From Bacteroidales bacterium (lineage in GTDB: Bacteria > Bacteroidota > Bacteroidia > Bacteroidales > VadinHA17), in contig JARKQN010000057.1 in assembly GCA_029974835.1 (NCBI GenBank), positions 1-43,122 of the forward strand: a stretch of 43,122 bases of DNA, written 5' to 3'. The notes under the pieces were generated by a model that worked only from the letters and a program-made list of their open reading frames with translations, was not told the DNA's origin and made no database searches. This document shows positions 32,185 to 40,223 of this stretch, piece after piece; position 1 is the first letter of the stretch; the number at the start of each line of letters is the position of its first letter. A program made the translations under genes and the position numbers.

Positions 32185-33105
32185 CTATTTTACAAATGAG
32201 TCTCTGATTTCTTTCACCACATCAGCAAGCTGTTTGAACGTCTCTACCGACATATCGGTTGTGACCTGTGACCTCAGGATGGTGACATTTGTACTCTGGT
32301 CAATTTCTGTTTTGATGGGCGTGGTCTTAATATTGATTTTATCAAAAACCTCCTTAAGTTTTGCCATCTGGCCGATCATCTCATCAACTGCAGGGTTTCC
32401 CTTGTTGCTTTCAAGCAGATTGATAAGAATGTCGATGGAAAGCTTCTGGTCGATGATTGTGGCAACCAGTTTATTTCCGTTGAATTCCTTAAGGTCAACA
32501 AGCTGTGTGGAAATATAAAGGCCCTCAATCCATCCGCCAACCAGCATAATTGCAGCCACAGCCGTCTGGTCATTATCGGCAAGATATGAATTTGAGTTAA
32601 GGAATGTTTCGGAAATGGTTTCCATTATGGCTTCCTTGTTGTTGATATTCTGCTCCAGGGTTGAGATGGTTTCCTGGTTAATTGCGTCAAGAATACCAAG
32701 TCCGTCAGCCATCTTTTTGGCTGCATTCATATAATCGATAATCAGCTGTGTCTGATCGTAAAGGCTCGCAAAACTCAGATCGCATGTATAAATTCCGAGA
32801 TTAAGAGCCATGCTGCGTGTAGTGGTATAAAGTTTTGCATTCTCAATCGGATTAAGGTATTTCCTGTCGAAAGGAGCTCCTGCCGATTTAATAAGCATAG
32901 CCGATTCAAGAGGAGTCGGAAGGGCGTTGAATATTTTTTCAGCCTGCTTTATATCCTGCTGTATACGGGCCATATCCTGCTGTGAAAGCTGCTGCTGTTC
33001 CTTAGCCGGTTTCTTTTCGCCTCCCGAACCGCACCCGGGCAGCAGAAGCAGAACCAAAAAAATAACAGCCGTAAATCCTGAAAAAATCCTGTAAAATCTA
33101 TTCAT
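32185..33105 (-). CDS. helical lipoprotein of unknown function
   Basis: 306 aa. The signal ends in lipobox LPGC (Cys25), then a Gly/Ser and Lys/Glu/Gln-rich linker and an all-helical body (about 40-305) with TPLESAMLIKSAGAPFDRKYLNP, SMALNLGIYTCDLSFASLYDQTQLIIDYM and VAAIMLVGGWIEGLYISTQL. Such proteins occur in Bacteroidales without a known role. First gene of the pair with the 147-aa protein; the two probably act together in the envelope. Confidence 0.75.
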   Translation of the reverse strand: MNRFYRIFSGFTAVIFLVLLLLPGCGSGGEKKPAKEQQQLSQQDMARIQQDIKQAEKIFNALPTPLESAMLIKSAGAPFDRKYLNPIENAKLYTTTRSMALNLGIYTCDLSFASLYDQTQLIIDYMNAAKKMADGLGILDAINQETISTLEQNINNKEAIMETISETFLNSNSYLADNDQTAVAAIMLVGGWIEGLYISTQLVDLKEFNGNKLVATIIDQKLSIDILINLLESNKGNPAVDEMIGQMAKLKEVFDKINIKTTPIKTEIDQSTNVTILRSQVTTDMSVETFKQLADVVKEIRDSFVK

Positions 33106-33199
33106 GATCAGATAATTTAAATTCCTAATAATTTAACGACTAAATTAGAACAATATTTTTATTTTTCAAAAACAGTGCAATTTATATTTCAGAATGTCC

Positions 33200-34177
33200 T
33201 TATTCATGGGAGGAAAAATACCTCATAAACTGGGTTCGCTCGAAAACAGAAGGCTTTTCAATTGAAGAATAATTCAGCTTACCGGCAAACTCATCTATCG
33301 ATTTAAAACCTTTTCTTTCCATCCAGCCGGCAATCTGGCTGTTGATGGTTTTTATATAGGGCAGCCCCTTTTCATAAAGAACCGAACATACCTGGACCGT
33401 TTTTGCTCCGGCCAGGATGTATTTAACAGCATCTTCTCCGTTCTTTACACCTGTTGAAGCCGAAATATCCAAACCAAAACCAAGGGCGCTTGCCATTGCA
33501 ATCCACCTGAGAACATATCGTTTTTCATCGGATGTGCTTAATACCCCTGCGGATGTGATTGTCATTTTTTCAATATCTATATCCGGTTCGTAGAACCTGT
33601 TAAACATTACCACGCCTTCGACGCCCCTGAAATGTAGCTTTTCAAGGAGGTTAAGGATATTTGAAAATCTGAATCCAATCTTTAACGCGACAGGAATCTT
33701 AATAACTGATTTCAGTTTCTCAACCAGTCTGAGATATTCTTCTTCGGCCTCTCCCGCTGTCATTTTACTATCAGTCGGAAGGAAAAACATGTTTACTTCC
33801 AGCGCGTCGGCCCCTGCTTCCTGGATGCGAACGGCAAAATCGAGCCATGAACCGGGCGAGATGCAGTTGATACTCGGGATTACGGGTATGCCCACCGCTT
33901 TCTTTGCATCTGAAATGAGTTTCAGGTAACTTTCGACTGCATTTGATTTTATATAATAAGCCATGTAATCATCGGCTTCGGGATAAGAGACCGGTTGGGC
34001 CGATGCTGCGACCACCGAATTGATCTGCTCTTCGAAAAGGGATTTCAGTACCACAGCTCCGGCACCTGACTCCTCAGCCTCCCTGACACGTTCGGCAGTG
34101 GAAGTATGGCTGCTGCTTCCGGCTATAACAGGGCTCTTCAGATTAAGTCCCAGATAATTCACATTAAGATTACTCAT
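33200..34177 (-). CDS. dihydroorotate-dehydrogenase-like flavoprotein
   Basis: 325 aa TIM barrel of the DHOD family: LGLNLKSPVIAGSSSHTSTAERVREAEESGAGAVVLKS, IPVIPSINCISPGSWLDFA, GADALEVNMFFLPTD, PVALKIGFRF and DISASTGVKNGEDAVKYILAGAKTVQVCS. The canonical NxSxPN segment of true PyrD is here NMFFLPTD, and the catalytic Cys/Ser loop is not clear, so it may not use dihydroorotate. These are usually annotated 'dihydroorotate dehydrogenase-like' and follow amino-acid or cofactor genes. It is the last gene of the serC operon, 5 nt after yggS. Confidence 0.85.
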   Translation of the reverse strand: MSNLNVNYLGLNLKSPVIAGSSSHTSTAERVREAEESGAGAVVLKSLFEEQINSVVAASAQPVSYPEADDYMAYYIKSNAVESYLKLISDAKKAVGIPVIPSINCISPGSWLDFAVRIQEAGADALEVNMFFLPTDSKMTAGEAEEEYLRLVEKLKSVIKIPVALKIGFRFSNILNLLEKLHFRGVEGVVMFNRFYEPDIDIEKMTITSAGVLSTSDEKRYVLRWIAMASALGFGLDISASTGVKNGEDAVKYILAGAKTVQVCSVLYEKGLPYIKTINSQIAGWMERKGFKSIDEFAGKLNYSSIEKPSVFERTQFMRYFSSHE

Positions 34178-34182
34178 ATTAT

Positions 34183-34860
34183 TTATTTTACTTTACTTTT
34201 TCTTTCTCCAAATATAAGCGTACCAACCCTGATCATTGTACTGCCTTCTTCCAGGGCAATCATATAATCTCCCGACATTCCCATTGATATTTCCCTGAAC
34301 TGATGGTTCCGGCTGAAATACTTCTCCTTCAATATTGTAAAATACTCTTTCAGTGTTCTGAACTCGCTTCTTACAAGGTACATATCATCTGTGAGAGTGG
34401 CCATTCCCATCACACCGCAAAATACAATATTTTTTATTTTCATGAAATCGGGTGATTGCAACATTGCCCCGGCCTCATCGATCGAGAAGCCTGACTTTGT
34501 TTCCTCCCGGGCTATATGGAACTGAATAAGGCAATTTACAATAAGGTTAAGTTTTTCAGCTTCACGGTTTATTACTGAAATCAGCCTGAAGCTGTCGGCA
34601 GAGTGGATCATGGTCACATGCGGAAGGATTGATTTCACCTTGTTGGTCTGAAGGTGACCAATGAAATGCCATTCAATGTCGGAGGGAAGCCTCTCTTTTT
34701 TTAAAAGAAGCTCCTGCACCCTGTTCTCGCCAAATAATGTATGTCCTGTACTGTACACTTTTAAAATCTCCTCAACCGGCTGCGTTTTTGATACGACAAC
34801 TATTTTCACGCTGTCCGGGACCTGTTTTTTGAGGTTGATAATGTTCTGTACGGAGTCCAT
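34183..34860 (-). CDS. yggS: YggS/PROSC-type PLP-binding protein
   Basis: 225 aa. Binds and buffers pyridoxal phosphate and helps keep PLP enzymes loaded. Lys25 (VVVSKTQP) is the Schiff-base lysine; GENRVQEL, EWHFIGHLQTNK, SADSFRL, GVMGMAT and the phosphate site MGMSGDYMIALEEGSTMIRVGTLIFG are all present. It sits in an operon whose first gene, serC, is a PLP enzyme. Confidence 0.93.
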   Translation of the reverse strand: MDSVQNIINLKKQVPDSVKIVVVSKTQPVEEILKVYSTGHTLFGENRVQELLLKKERLPSDIEWHFIGHLQTNKVKSILPHVTMIHSADSFRLISVINREAEKLNLIVNCLIQFHIAREETKSGFSIDEAGAMLQSPDFMKIKNIVFCGVMGMATLTDDMYLVRSEFRTLKEYFTILKEKYFSRNHQFREISMGMSGDYMIALEEGSTMIRVGTLIFGERKSKVK

Positions 34861-34872
34861 CGGGTGCCTTTA

Positions 34873-36123
34873 TTAACCGAGAAGGTGAATTACCAGTCCG
34901 CTCCGCAGTTTTGGTTCGAACCAGGTTGTTTTCGGGGGCATAATATTACCTGTATCTGCAATGTCAATAAGTTGTTTCATGGAAACAGGATAGAGGGCAA
35001 AGGCGGCTTTCATTTCACCGCTGTCGACTCTTTTCCTGAGTTCTTCCAGTCCGCGGATTCCGCCAACAAAATCAATCCGTCGTGATCTCCTCAGGTCCTG
35101 AATGTCAAGCACAGGTGTAAGCACCCTGTTTGTAAGAATGTTTACATCAAGCACACCTACAGGGTCGTTATTGTCGTATGTTCCTTCCTTTGCAGTAAGA
35201 CTGTACCATTTTCCTTCGAGGTACATTGAAAAATTATGCAGTCTGTCGGGACGGTAAATATTTCTGCCCTTATCCTCAATTACGAATGAATCTTCAAGTT
35301 TTTTTAAGAATTCTTTTGGAGTGAGGCCGTTTAAGTCCTTCACCAGCCTGTTATAATCAAGAATTCTGAGCTGGTTGTCAGGGAAATGGACGGCAAGAAA
35401 ATAGTTATATTCCTCATCTCCCTTGTGGTCAGGATTGTTTTCCCTCTTTTCCTTTCCCACTAGTGCGGCGGCAGCGGTGCGATGGTGACCGTCGGCAACA
35501 TAGGTGTACGGCACTTTTTCCCTGAAGAGTTTCTCGATGCTGCCGTTGAGCTTTGAATCCTTTATTATCCAGAAATGGTGTCCGAAACCGTCTTCGGTGA
35601 TAAAGTCATATTCCGGCTTGTTTTCGGTCGTTACTTTTTCAACTATCTCATCTATTTGTTTAACAGCCGGGTATGTAAAAAAGACCGGTTCAATATTTGC
35701 GTTATTGACTCTTACATGTACCATCCTGTCCTGTTCCTTATCGGGCCGGGTAAGTTCATGTTTTTTTATTACGCCGTTCAGATAATCATCGACAGATGCA
35801 CAGCCGGCAATACCGTACTGTGTTCGGCCCTCCATTGTCTGGGCATAAATGTAAAAATGCGGCTCCCTGTCCTGTACCAGCCATCCTCTTTTCTGCCATT
35901 CCCTGAAGTTTTCGACCGATTTTTTATAGACCTCTTCAGAATGAATGTCGGTACCTTCGGGGAGATCTATTTCCGACCTGGTTATATGCAGCAGGGAACA
36001 TTCTTTTCCGGCAGCCATCTTCCTGGCTTCATCAGTGTTCATTACATCGTAAGGAAGGCACGAAAGGTCTTTTGCTATTGAAGCAGGGGGCCTGAGCCCC
36101 CTGAAAGGTTTAACTACAGCCAT
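34873..36123 (-). CDS. DUF1015-family protein
   Basis: 416 aa. DUF1015 is conserved in many bacteria and commonly sits next to serA/serC; its activity is not settled to my knowledge. Conserved points visible: FRGLRPP at the start, LPYDVMN (about 23-29), KHELTRPDKEQDR (121-133), the motif DGHHRTAAA (211-219) and GLVIHLL at the end. DGHHR recalls the phosphate-binding GxxR motif of the ParB/sulfiredoxin fold, which includes an archaeal free-serine kinase. With serC, serA and yggS in the operon this makes a serine- or phosphoserine-related role plausible. That is inference. Confidence 0.85.
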   Translation of the reverse strand: MAVVKPFRGLRPPASIAKDLSCLPYDVMNTDEARKMAAGKECSLLHITRSEIDLPEGTDIHSEEVYKKSVENFREWQKRGWLVQDREPHFYIYAQTMEGRTQYGIAGCASVDDYLNGVIKKHELTRPDKEQDRMVHVRVNNANIEPVFFTYPAVKQIDEIVEKVTTENKPEYDFITEDGFGHHFWIIKDSKLNGSIEKLFREKVPYTYVADGHHRTAAAALVGKEKRENNPDHKGDEEYNYFLAVHFPDNQLRILDYNRLVKDLNGLTPKEFLKKLEDSFVIEDKGRNIYRPDRLHNFSMYLEGKWYSLTAKEGTYDNNDPVGVLDVNILTNRVLTPVLDIQDLRRSRRIDFVGGIRGLEELRKRVDSGEMKAAFALYPVSMKQLIDIADTGNIMPPKTTWFEPKLRSGLVIHLLG

Positions 36124-36153
36124 TTTAATTACACTGGATATTTGTTTAAAATA

Positions 36154-37071
36154 TTAATTGACTCTGTATTTTGCGTTGCCGGTCAGGAAATAATCGACCA
36201 CCTGTTTTGCCGCGGCTATACCAGCATTTATGTTTGCCTCTTCTGTCTGTGCTCCCATCTTTTTTGCAGTAAAGATATATCTGCCCGGGAATTTCTCCTT
36301 AAATACTGCACTGCAGTCAGGTTCCACATCTGCCAGATAAATTATATCTTTTCTCTCCTCAAATGCCCTGATAAGGCCATCTTCATCAATGACCTCCTTA
36401 CGGGCGGTATTAACAAGCACTCCGTTTTCGGGCAGGCGGCTGATCAGGTTGTATCCGATTGATTTCCTGGTTTTCTCCGTAGCAGGTATGTGAATTGAGA
36501 CGTACCGGCAGGTGCTGTAAAGCTCAGTTACCGATTTAACCGGTTTCACTCCGGCCGACAACATTATCTCATCATTTACAAATGGATCAAAAGCAAATGT
36601 TTCCATTGAGAATCCCTTTGCAATTTCTGCCATGCATTTACCTACAAAACCGAAAGCCTGGAGCCCGAGTGTTTTTCCTCTGAGCTCCGTCCCCGTTCTG
36701 CCTGAGAAGCCTGAGCGAGCCTGGTAAAGCATCATCATGAAAGCGAGTTCGGCGACTGCATTTGAATTCTGTCCGGGAGTATTCATCACCACAATATTCC
36801 TCGCTGTGCATGTCGCGATGTCAATATTGTCGTATCCGGCTCCGGCCCGTACCACTATTTTAAGTTTTGGCGCTGCATCGAGGACCTCTGCTGTTACCGG
36901 ATCACTTCTTACTATCAGTGCATCAGCGTCAGCCACTGCAGCTTTAAGGTCGGAAATGTTGCCGTAGTTTTCGAGCAGATTCATCACGTGCCCTGCCTGC
37001 TCTGACACTTCACGCATCTTTTTGACAGCGACCGAAGCAAAAGGTTTTTCTGTTGCAACGAGTATTTTCAT
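36154..37071 (-). CDS. serA: D-3-phosphoglycerate dehydrogenase (Lys-type)
   Basis: 305 aa, first step of serine synthesis. The start at 37071 lies 4 nt after the serC stop; a TTG at 37092 would overlap serC. The D-isomer dehydrogenase fold is clear, with RAGAGYDNIDI, NTPGQNSNAVAELA and NTARKEVIDE (Arg224), and catalytic Glu250 (LADVEPD). Two things are unusual. The TPHxG catalytic histidine is replaced by Lys (TAKKMGAQ, Lys270/271), and the NAD loop is QAFGFVG rather than GxGxxG. This fits the Lys-type (type IIIK) enzyme described from Entamoeba and Bacteroidales. No carboxyl ACT domain, so no serine feedback site. Confidence 0.9.
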   Translation of the reverse strand: MKILVATEKPFASVAVKKMREVSEQAGHVMNLLENYGNISDLKAAVADADALIVRSDPVTAEVLDAAPKLKIVVRAGAGYDNIDIATCTARNIVVMNTPGQNSNAVAELAFMMMLYQARSGFSGRTGTELRGKTLGLQAFGFVGKCMAEIAKGFSMETFAFDPFVNDEIMLSAGVKPVKSVTELYSTCRYVSIHIPATEKTRKSIGYNLISRLPENGVLVNTARKEVIDEDGLIRAFEERKDIIYLADVEPDCSAVFKEKFPGRYIFTAKKMGAQTEEANINAGIAAAKQVVDYFLTGNAKYRVN

Positions 37072-37075
37072 GAGA

Positions 37076-38146
37076 TTAGTTTTTCGACTCAAATTCTTTC
37101 ATGGCATCCACCAGGGCTTTAACACTTTCCACAGGCAGTGCGTTATATGTTGAAGCTCTGAAACCTCCCACCGACCGGTGCCCCTCAATTCCGACAATGC
37201 CTTTTGATCTGGCGAACCCGGAGAATTCCTTTTCCAGTTCCCTGTATTCAGGAGCCATCACGAAACAAATATTCATTAATGACCTGTCCTCAGGGTCTGA
37301 TACGGTTGGTACGAAAAGTTTATTTCTTTCTATCTCATCATAAAGCATAGACGCCTTTTCCTGATTTATTTTATGCATGGCTTTAACGCCTCCTTTTTCC
37401 TTCAGCCAAATAAGCGTCTGCTGGGCTGCGAAAACAGCAAAAACAGGAGGTGTGTTGAACATCGATCCGGCCTTGATGTGGGTGCGGTAATCAAGCATGG
37501 TAGGTATCTGACGGCTTACCTTGCCGAGTGCATCTTCCCTGATAATCACCAGTGTAACACCTGCCGGTGCAAGATTCTTCTGGGCGCCGGCATAAATCAA
37601 AGCGTATTTGGACACGTCTACAGGACGGCTGAATATATCTGATGACATATCTGCCACCACAGGCACCGGAGAATCGGGATCTTTTTTAAGTTCGGTCCCG
37701 AAGATTGTGTTGTTGGTAGTGATATGGAAATAATCGGCATCAGCCGGGACTGCATAGTTTTTCGGTATATAACTGAAATTTTTGTCTTTGGATGAGGCCA
37801 CTTCAACAGCTTCGCCGAAAAGTTTGGCTTCCTTGAAAGCCTTTGAAGCCCATTCGCCAGTTACAAGGTATGCGGATTTTTTCTCTGAAAGGTTCATAGG
37901 AACCATGCAGAACTGCAAACTGGCACCGCCACCCAGAAAAATCACCTGGTATCCTGCAGGAACATCCAGCAATTCTTTGACCAGGGCTATTGTATCATCC
38001 ATGCATGCAACAAACTCCTTGCTTCTGTGTGATATTTCCAGCACGGAGAGTCCGGATCCGGAAAAATTCCTTATTCCTTCTATGGTCTTGTCTAATGTGT
38101 ACTGCGGCAATATTGACGGGCCGGCATAAAAGTTATGTTTTTTCAT
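37076..38146 (-). CDS. serC: phosphoserine aminotransferase
   Basis: 356 aa PLP enzyme that makes 3-phosphoserine from 3-phosphohydroxypyruvate and glutamate, and can also act on phosphohydroxythreonine in PLP synthesis. Signatures: [10 protein letters not shown] at the start, [36 protein letters not shown] with PLP-lysine in [14 protein letters not shown], and [15 protein letters not shown] at the end. First gene of the operon, with a -7 box about 50 nt upstream. Confidence 0.95.
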   Translation of the reverse strand: MKKHNFYAGPSILPQYTLDKTIEGIRNFSGSGLSVLEISHRSKEFVACMDDTIALVKELLDVPAGYQVIFLGGGASLQFCMVPMNLSEKKSAYLVTGEWASKAFKEAKLFGEAVEVASSKDKNFSYIPKNYAVPADADYFHITTNNTIFGTELKKDPDSPVPVVADMSSDIFSRPVDVSKYALIYAGAQKNLAPAGVTLVIIREDALGKVSRQIPTMLDYRTHIKAGSMFNTPPVFAVFAAQQTLIWLKEKGGVKAMHKINQEKASMLYDEIERNKLFVPTVSDPEDRSLMNICFVMAPEYRELEKEFSGFARSKGIVGIEGHRSVGGFRASTYNALPVESVKALVDAMKEFESKN

Positions 38147-38192
38147 AATTATGTGAGTTTATTTTATTGTTGTGTTCATAATGAATCCCAAG

Positions 38193-38200
38193 CAAAATTA
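38193..38200 (-). promoter_or_regulatory. -7 box of the serC operon (TAATTTTG on minus strand)
   Basis: The forward strand reads CAAAATTA, giving TAATTTTG on the minus strand, matching TAnnTTTG. The predicted leader is about 40 nt. It implies that serC-serA-DUF1015-yggS-DHOD-like can be transcribed apart from comB. No -33 box at 19-21 nt. Confidence 0.4.
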
Positions 38201-38238
38201 GCAAAATATGAGGCAATAAAAAACACCGGGTATCCTCA

Positions 38239-38961
38239 TTAAGGTTTGAAAGGCACCAGGTTTCCATCCTTCACAACCGGGATGATTTCCGTAAAATCGG
38301 GCTTAAGGCAGAACTCAATGCAGTCGTCCAGGCCTTTGTCTCTGAGGCGGCTGCGGTGTGCGGCTTTCTGTATATATTTCAGGGGGTCAGGTTCCGCCAG
38401 TTTCCAGAGGTCGATTGCTGCATGAACCGAATCGCATATTGTCCTGAACTCTCCGCTTTCCAACAGGCGTGATGCTATGGCACCGGCACAGACGGTATCC
38501 TCAAGGTTGAATTTATCCTTCCATCCGGCGCAGAAAAGAAGCACATCCCGCCTTTCACTGATTAGCCATGAAACCAGTGCGGATATGTTGAGGAACGATC
38601 CGATTGCGGTGGTGTGAGATCCGGAAGTCATCTCAATGATTTTTGTGCCGTTGGTTGTGGAATATGCTATTGTACGATCTTTTATTCTTTCGGGAGTGAA
38701 GTTGAAGGGTGAATTTCCGAAATCTGCGAAGTCGAGCACTATTCCGTCTCTTTCGGCGGCTACGAGGAAACCTTTCTCCTTGTATTGTCTGGCCTCTTCC
38801 ACTTCCCTTACAGGTATTATCATTCCGGCGCCGTTCTCGAATGCAGCACAGATTGCAGAACTGGCCCTGAAAATGTCTATTACAACCACATTAACTCCGC
38901 TGCAGTTGTGCCGGCTGAAAATTGCGGGAGAGAAACATGCTTCGACAAAAGGTTTTTCCAT
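38239..38961 (-). CDS. comB: 2-phosphosulfolactate phosphatase
   Basis: 240 aa ComB-family magnesium phosphatase. Signatures: VVVIDIFRASSAICAAFENGA (Asp29 and Arg), GFLVAAERDG, DFADFGNSPFNF, RTIAYSTTNGTK and LFCAGWKDKFNLEDTVCAGAI. In methanogens ComB turns 2-phosphosulfolactate into sulfolactate for coenzyme M; in Bacteroidota, without methanogenesis, the role is not clear and may concern sulfolactate or sulfonolipid metabolism. The family call is firm, the physiological reaction is inference. It lies between gcvT and serC. Confidence 0.88.
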   Translation of the reverse strand: MEKPFVEACFSPAIFSRHNCSGVNVVVIDIFRASSAICAAFENGAGMIIPVREVEEARQYKEKGFLVAAERDGIVLDFADFGNSPFNFTPERIKDRTIAYSTTNGTKIIEMTSGSHTTAIGSFLNISALVSWLISERRDVLLFCAGWKDKFNLEDTVCAGAIASRLLESGEFRTICDSVHAAIDLWKLAEPDPLKYIQKAAHRSRLRDKGLDDCIEFCLKPDFTEIIPVVKDGNLVPFKP

Positions 38962-39007
38962 AGAAACAGATTACTTATTAAGGCCGAAAAATAGTGATTT
39001 ATTATTT

Positions 39008-39030
39008 ATGCGCAGACATCCTGTCCGCAT
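39008..39030 (-). terminator. possible hairpin at the end of gcvT
   Basis: ATGCG (39008-39012) pairs with CGCAT (39026-39030) and GACA (39015-39018) with TGTC (39022-39025), with a CA bulge and a 3-nt loop. On the minus strand it starts 8 nt after the gcvT stop; the AT-rich sequence beyond has only a distant TATTTTT. Could be a weak terminator. Confidence 0.35.
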
Positions 39031-39038
39031 CCACTTTA

Positions 39039-40145
39039 TCAGCCCTGTTTATAGAAAGGCAGACTGGTGACAACGGCCTTTGTGTCTTTATTCCGGATCC
39101 GGATAAAGATTTCGGAACCGCTCTTCCAGTAATCAGGGGGCAGGTATGCCATGCCTATTCCCTGTTTGAGCACCGGCGACATGGTGCCTGAGGTGACTTC
39201 GCCGATAACTTTGCCGTCTGCATTCACAACTTCATAATGCTGGCGTGGTATGGCCCTTTCAGCCATAATAAATCCTTTTAGTCTCCTTGTAGTCCCTTCG
39301 TTCTTCTGTTTCAGAAGCAGTTCCTTGTCAATAAAGTTCTTATAATCTGTGAACCTGGTTATCCATGCGAGACCTGCCTCAATCGGAGATGTTGTGTCAT
39401 TAATGTCGTTTCCGTAGAGGCAGAAACCCATTTCGAGCCTGAGTGTATCCCTTGCACCTAATCCGGCCGGTTTAATACCGTACTCCTTCCCTGCTTCAAA
39501 AACCGATCTCCAGAGTTGAGGCCCGTCTTCATTCCTGACATATATTTCGCAACCGCCCGATCCGGTATAGCCTGTGGTAGAGAATATTACATTTCTGATA
39601 CCCGCAAATTCGATGGTTTTGAAAGTATAATATTCCATATCTTCAATCTTTTCCAGAGTCAGCTTCTGCATTGCCTTAAGTGCCAGAGGGCCCTGAACCG
39701 CAAGCTGGGCAGTTTGATCAGAAATGTTTACCAGGTCTTTACCGGGTTCAATCCCGAATTTTGCGGCATGGCTGACACACCAGTTCCAGTCTTTTTCAAT
39801 ATTTGCAGCGTTTACGACAAGCAGGTACTCCTCCTCTGAAAAGCGGTAAACAAGGAGGTCGTCAACAATCCCTCCTCTCCCATTCGGAAAGCATGAATAC
39901 TGTACTTTTCCGTTCCGGAGGGCCGAAACGTCATTTGATGTTATATACTGAAGAAAATCAAGTGCAGCAGGACCTGACACCCTGAATTCTCCCATGTGTG
40001 ATACATCAAAAACGCCAAGTCTCTCCCTCACGGTCATGTGTTCATCATTTATGCCGGAGTATTCAACAGGCATGTTAAAGCCGGCGAAGGGAACCATTTT
40101 TGCTCCCATTTCGATATGGAAAGGTGTAAAAGGAGTGCTTTTCAT
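39039..40145 (-). CDS. gcvT: glycine cleavage system T protein (aminomethyltransferase)
   Basis: 368 aa. Moves the methylene group of glycine to tetrahydrofolate. Signatures: [93 protein letters not shown] and [21 protein letters not shown]. Other gcv genes are not adjacent. The neighbouring serine genes make functional sense, since serine and glycine feed the same one-carbon pool. Confidence 0.96.
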   Translation of the reverse strand: MKSTPFTPFHIEMGAKMVPFAGFNMPVEYSGINDEHMTVRERLGVFDVSHMGEFRVSGPAALDFLQYITSNDVSALRNGKVQYSCFPNGRGGIVDDLLVYRFSEEEYLLVVNAANIEKDWNWCVSHAAKFGIEPGKDLVNISDQTAQLAVQGPLALKAMQKLTLEKIEDMEYYTFKTIEFAGIRNVIFSTTGYTGSGGCEIYVRNEDGPQLWRSVFEAGKEYGIKPAGLGARDTLRLEMGFCLYGNDINDTTSPIEAGLAWITRFTDYKNFIDKELLLKQKNEGTTRRLKGFIMAERAIPRQHYEVVNADGKVIGEVTSGTMSPVLKQGIGMAYLPPDYWKSGSEIFIRIRNKDTKAVVTSLPFYKQG

Positions 40146-40223
40146 GTTAAATGATTTTTAATGTCCGCAAAATAATAAACAAGTTTCTGCGGAAAAATGC
40201 TTAAAGTCATTAAACCGATTGCC

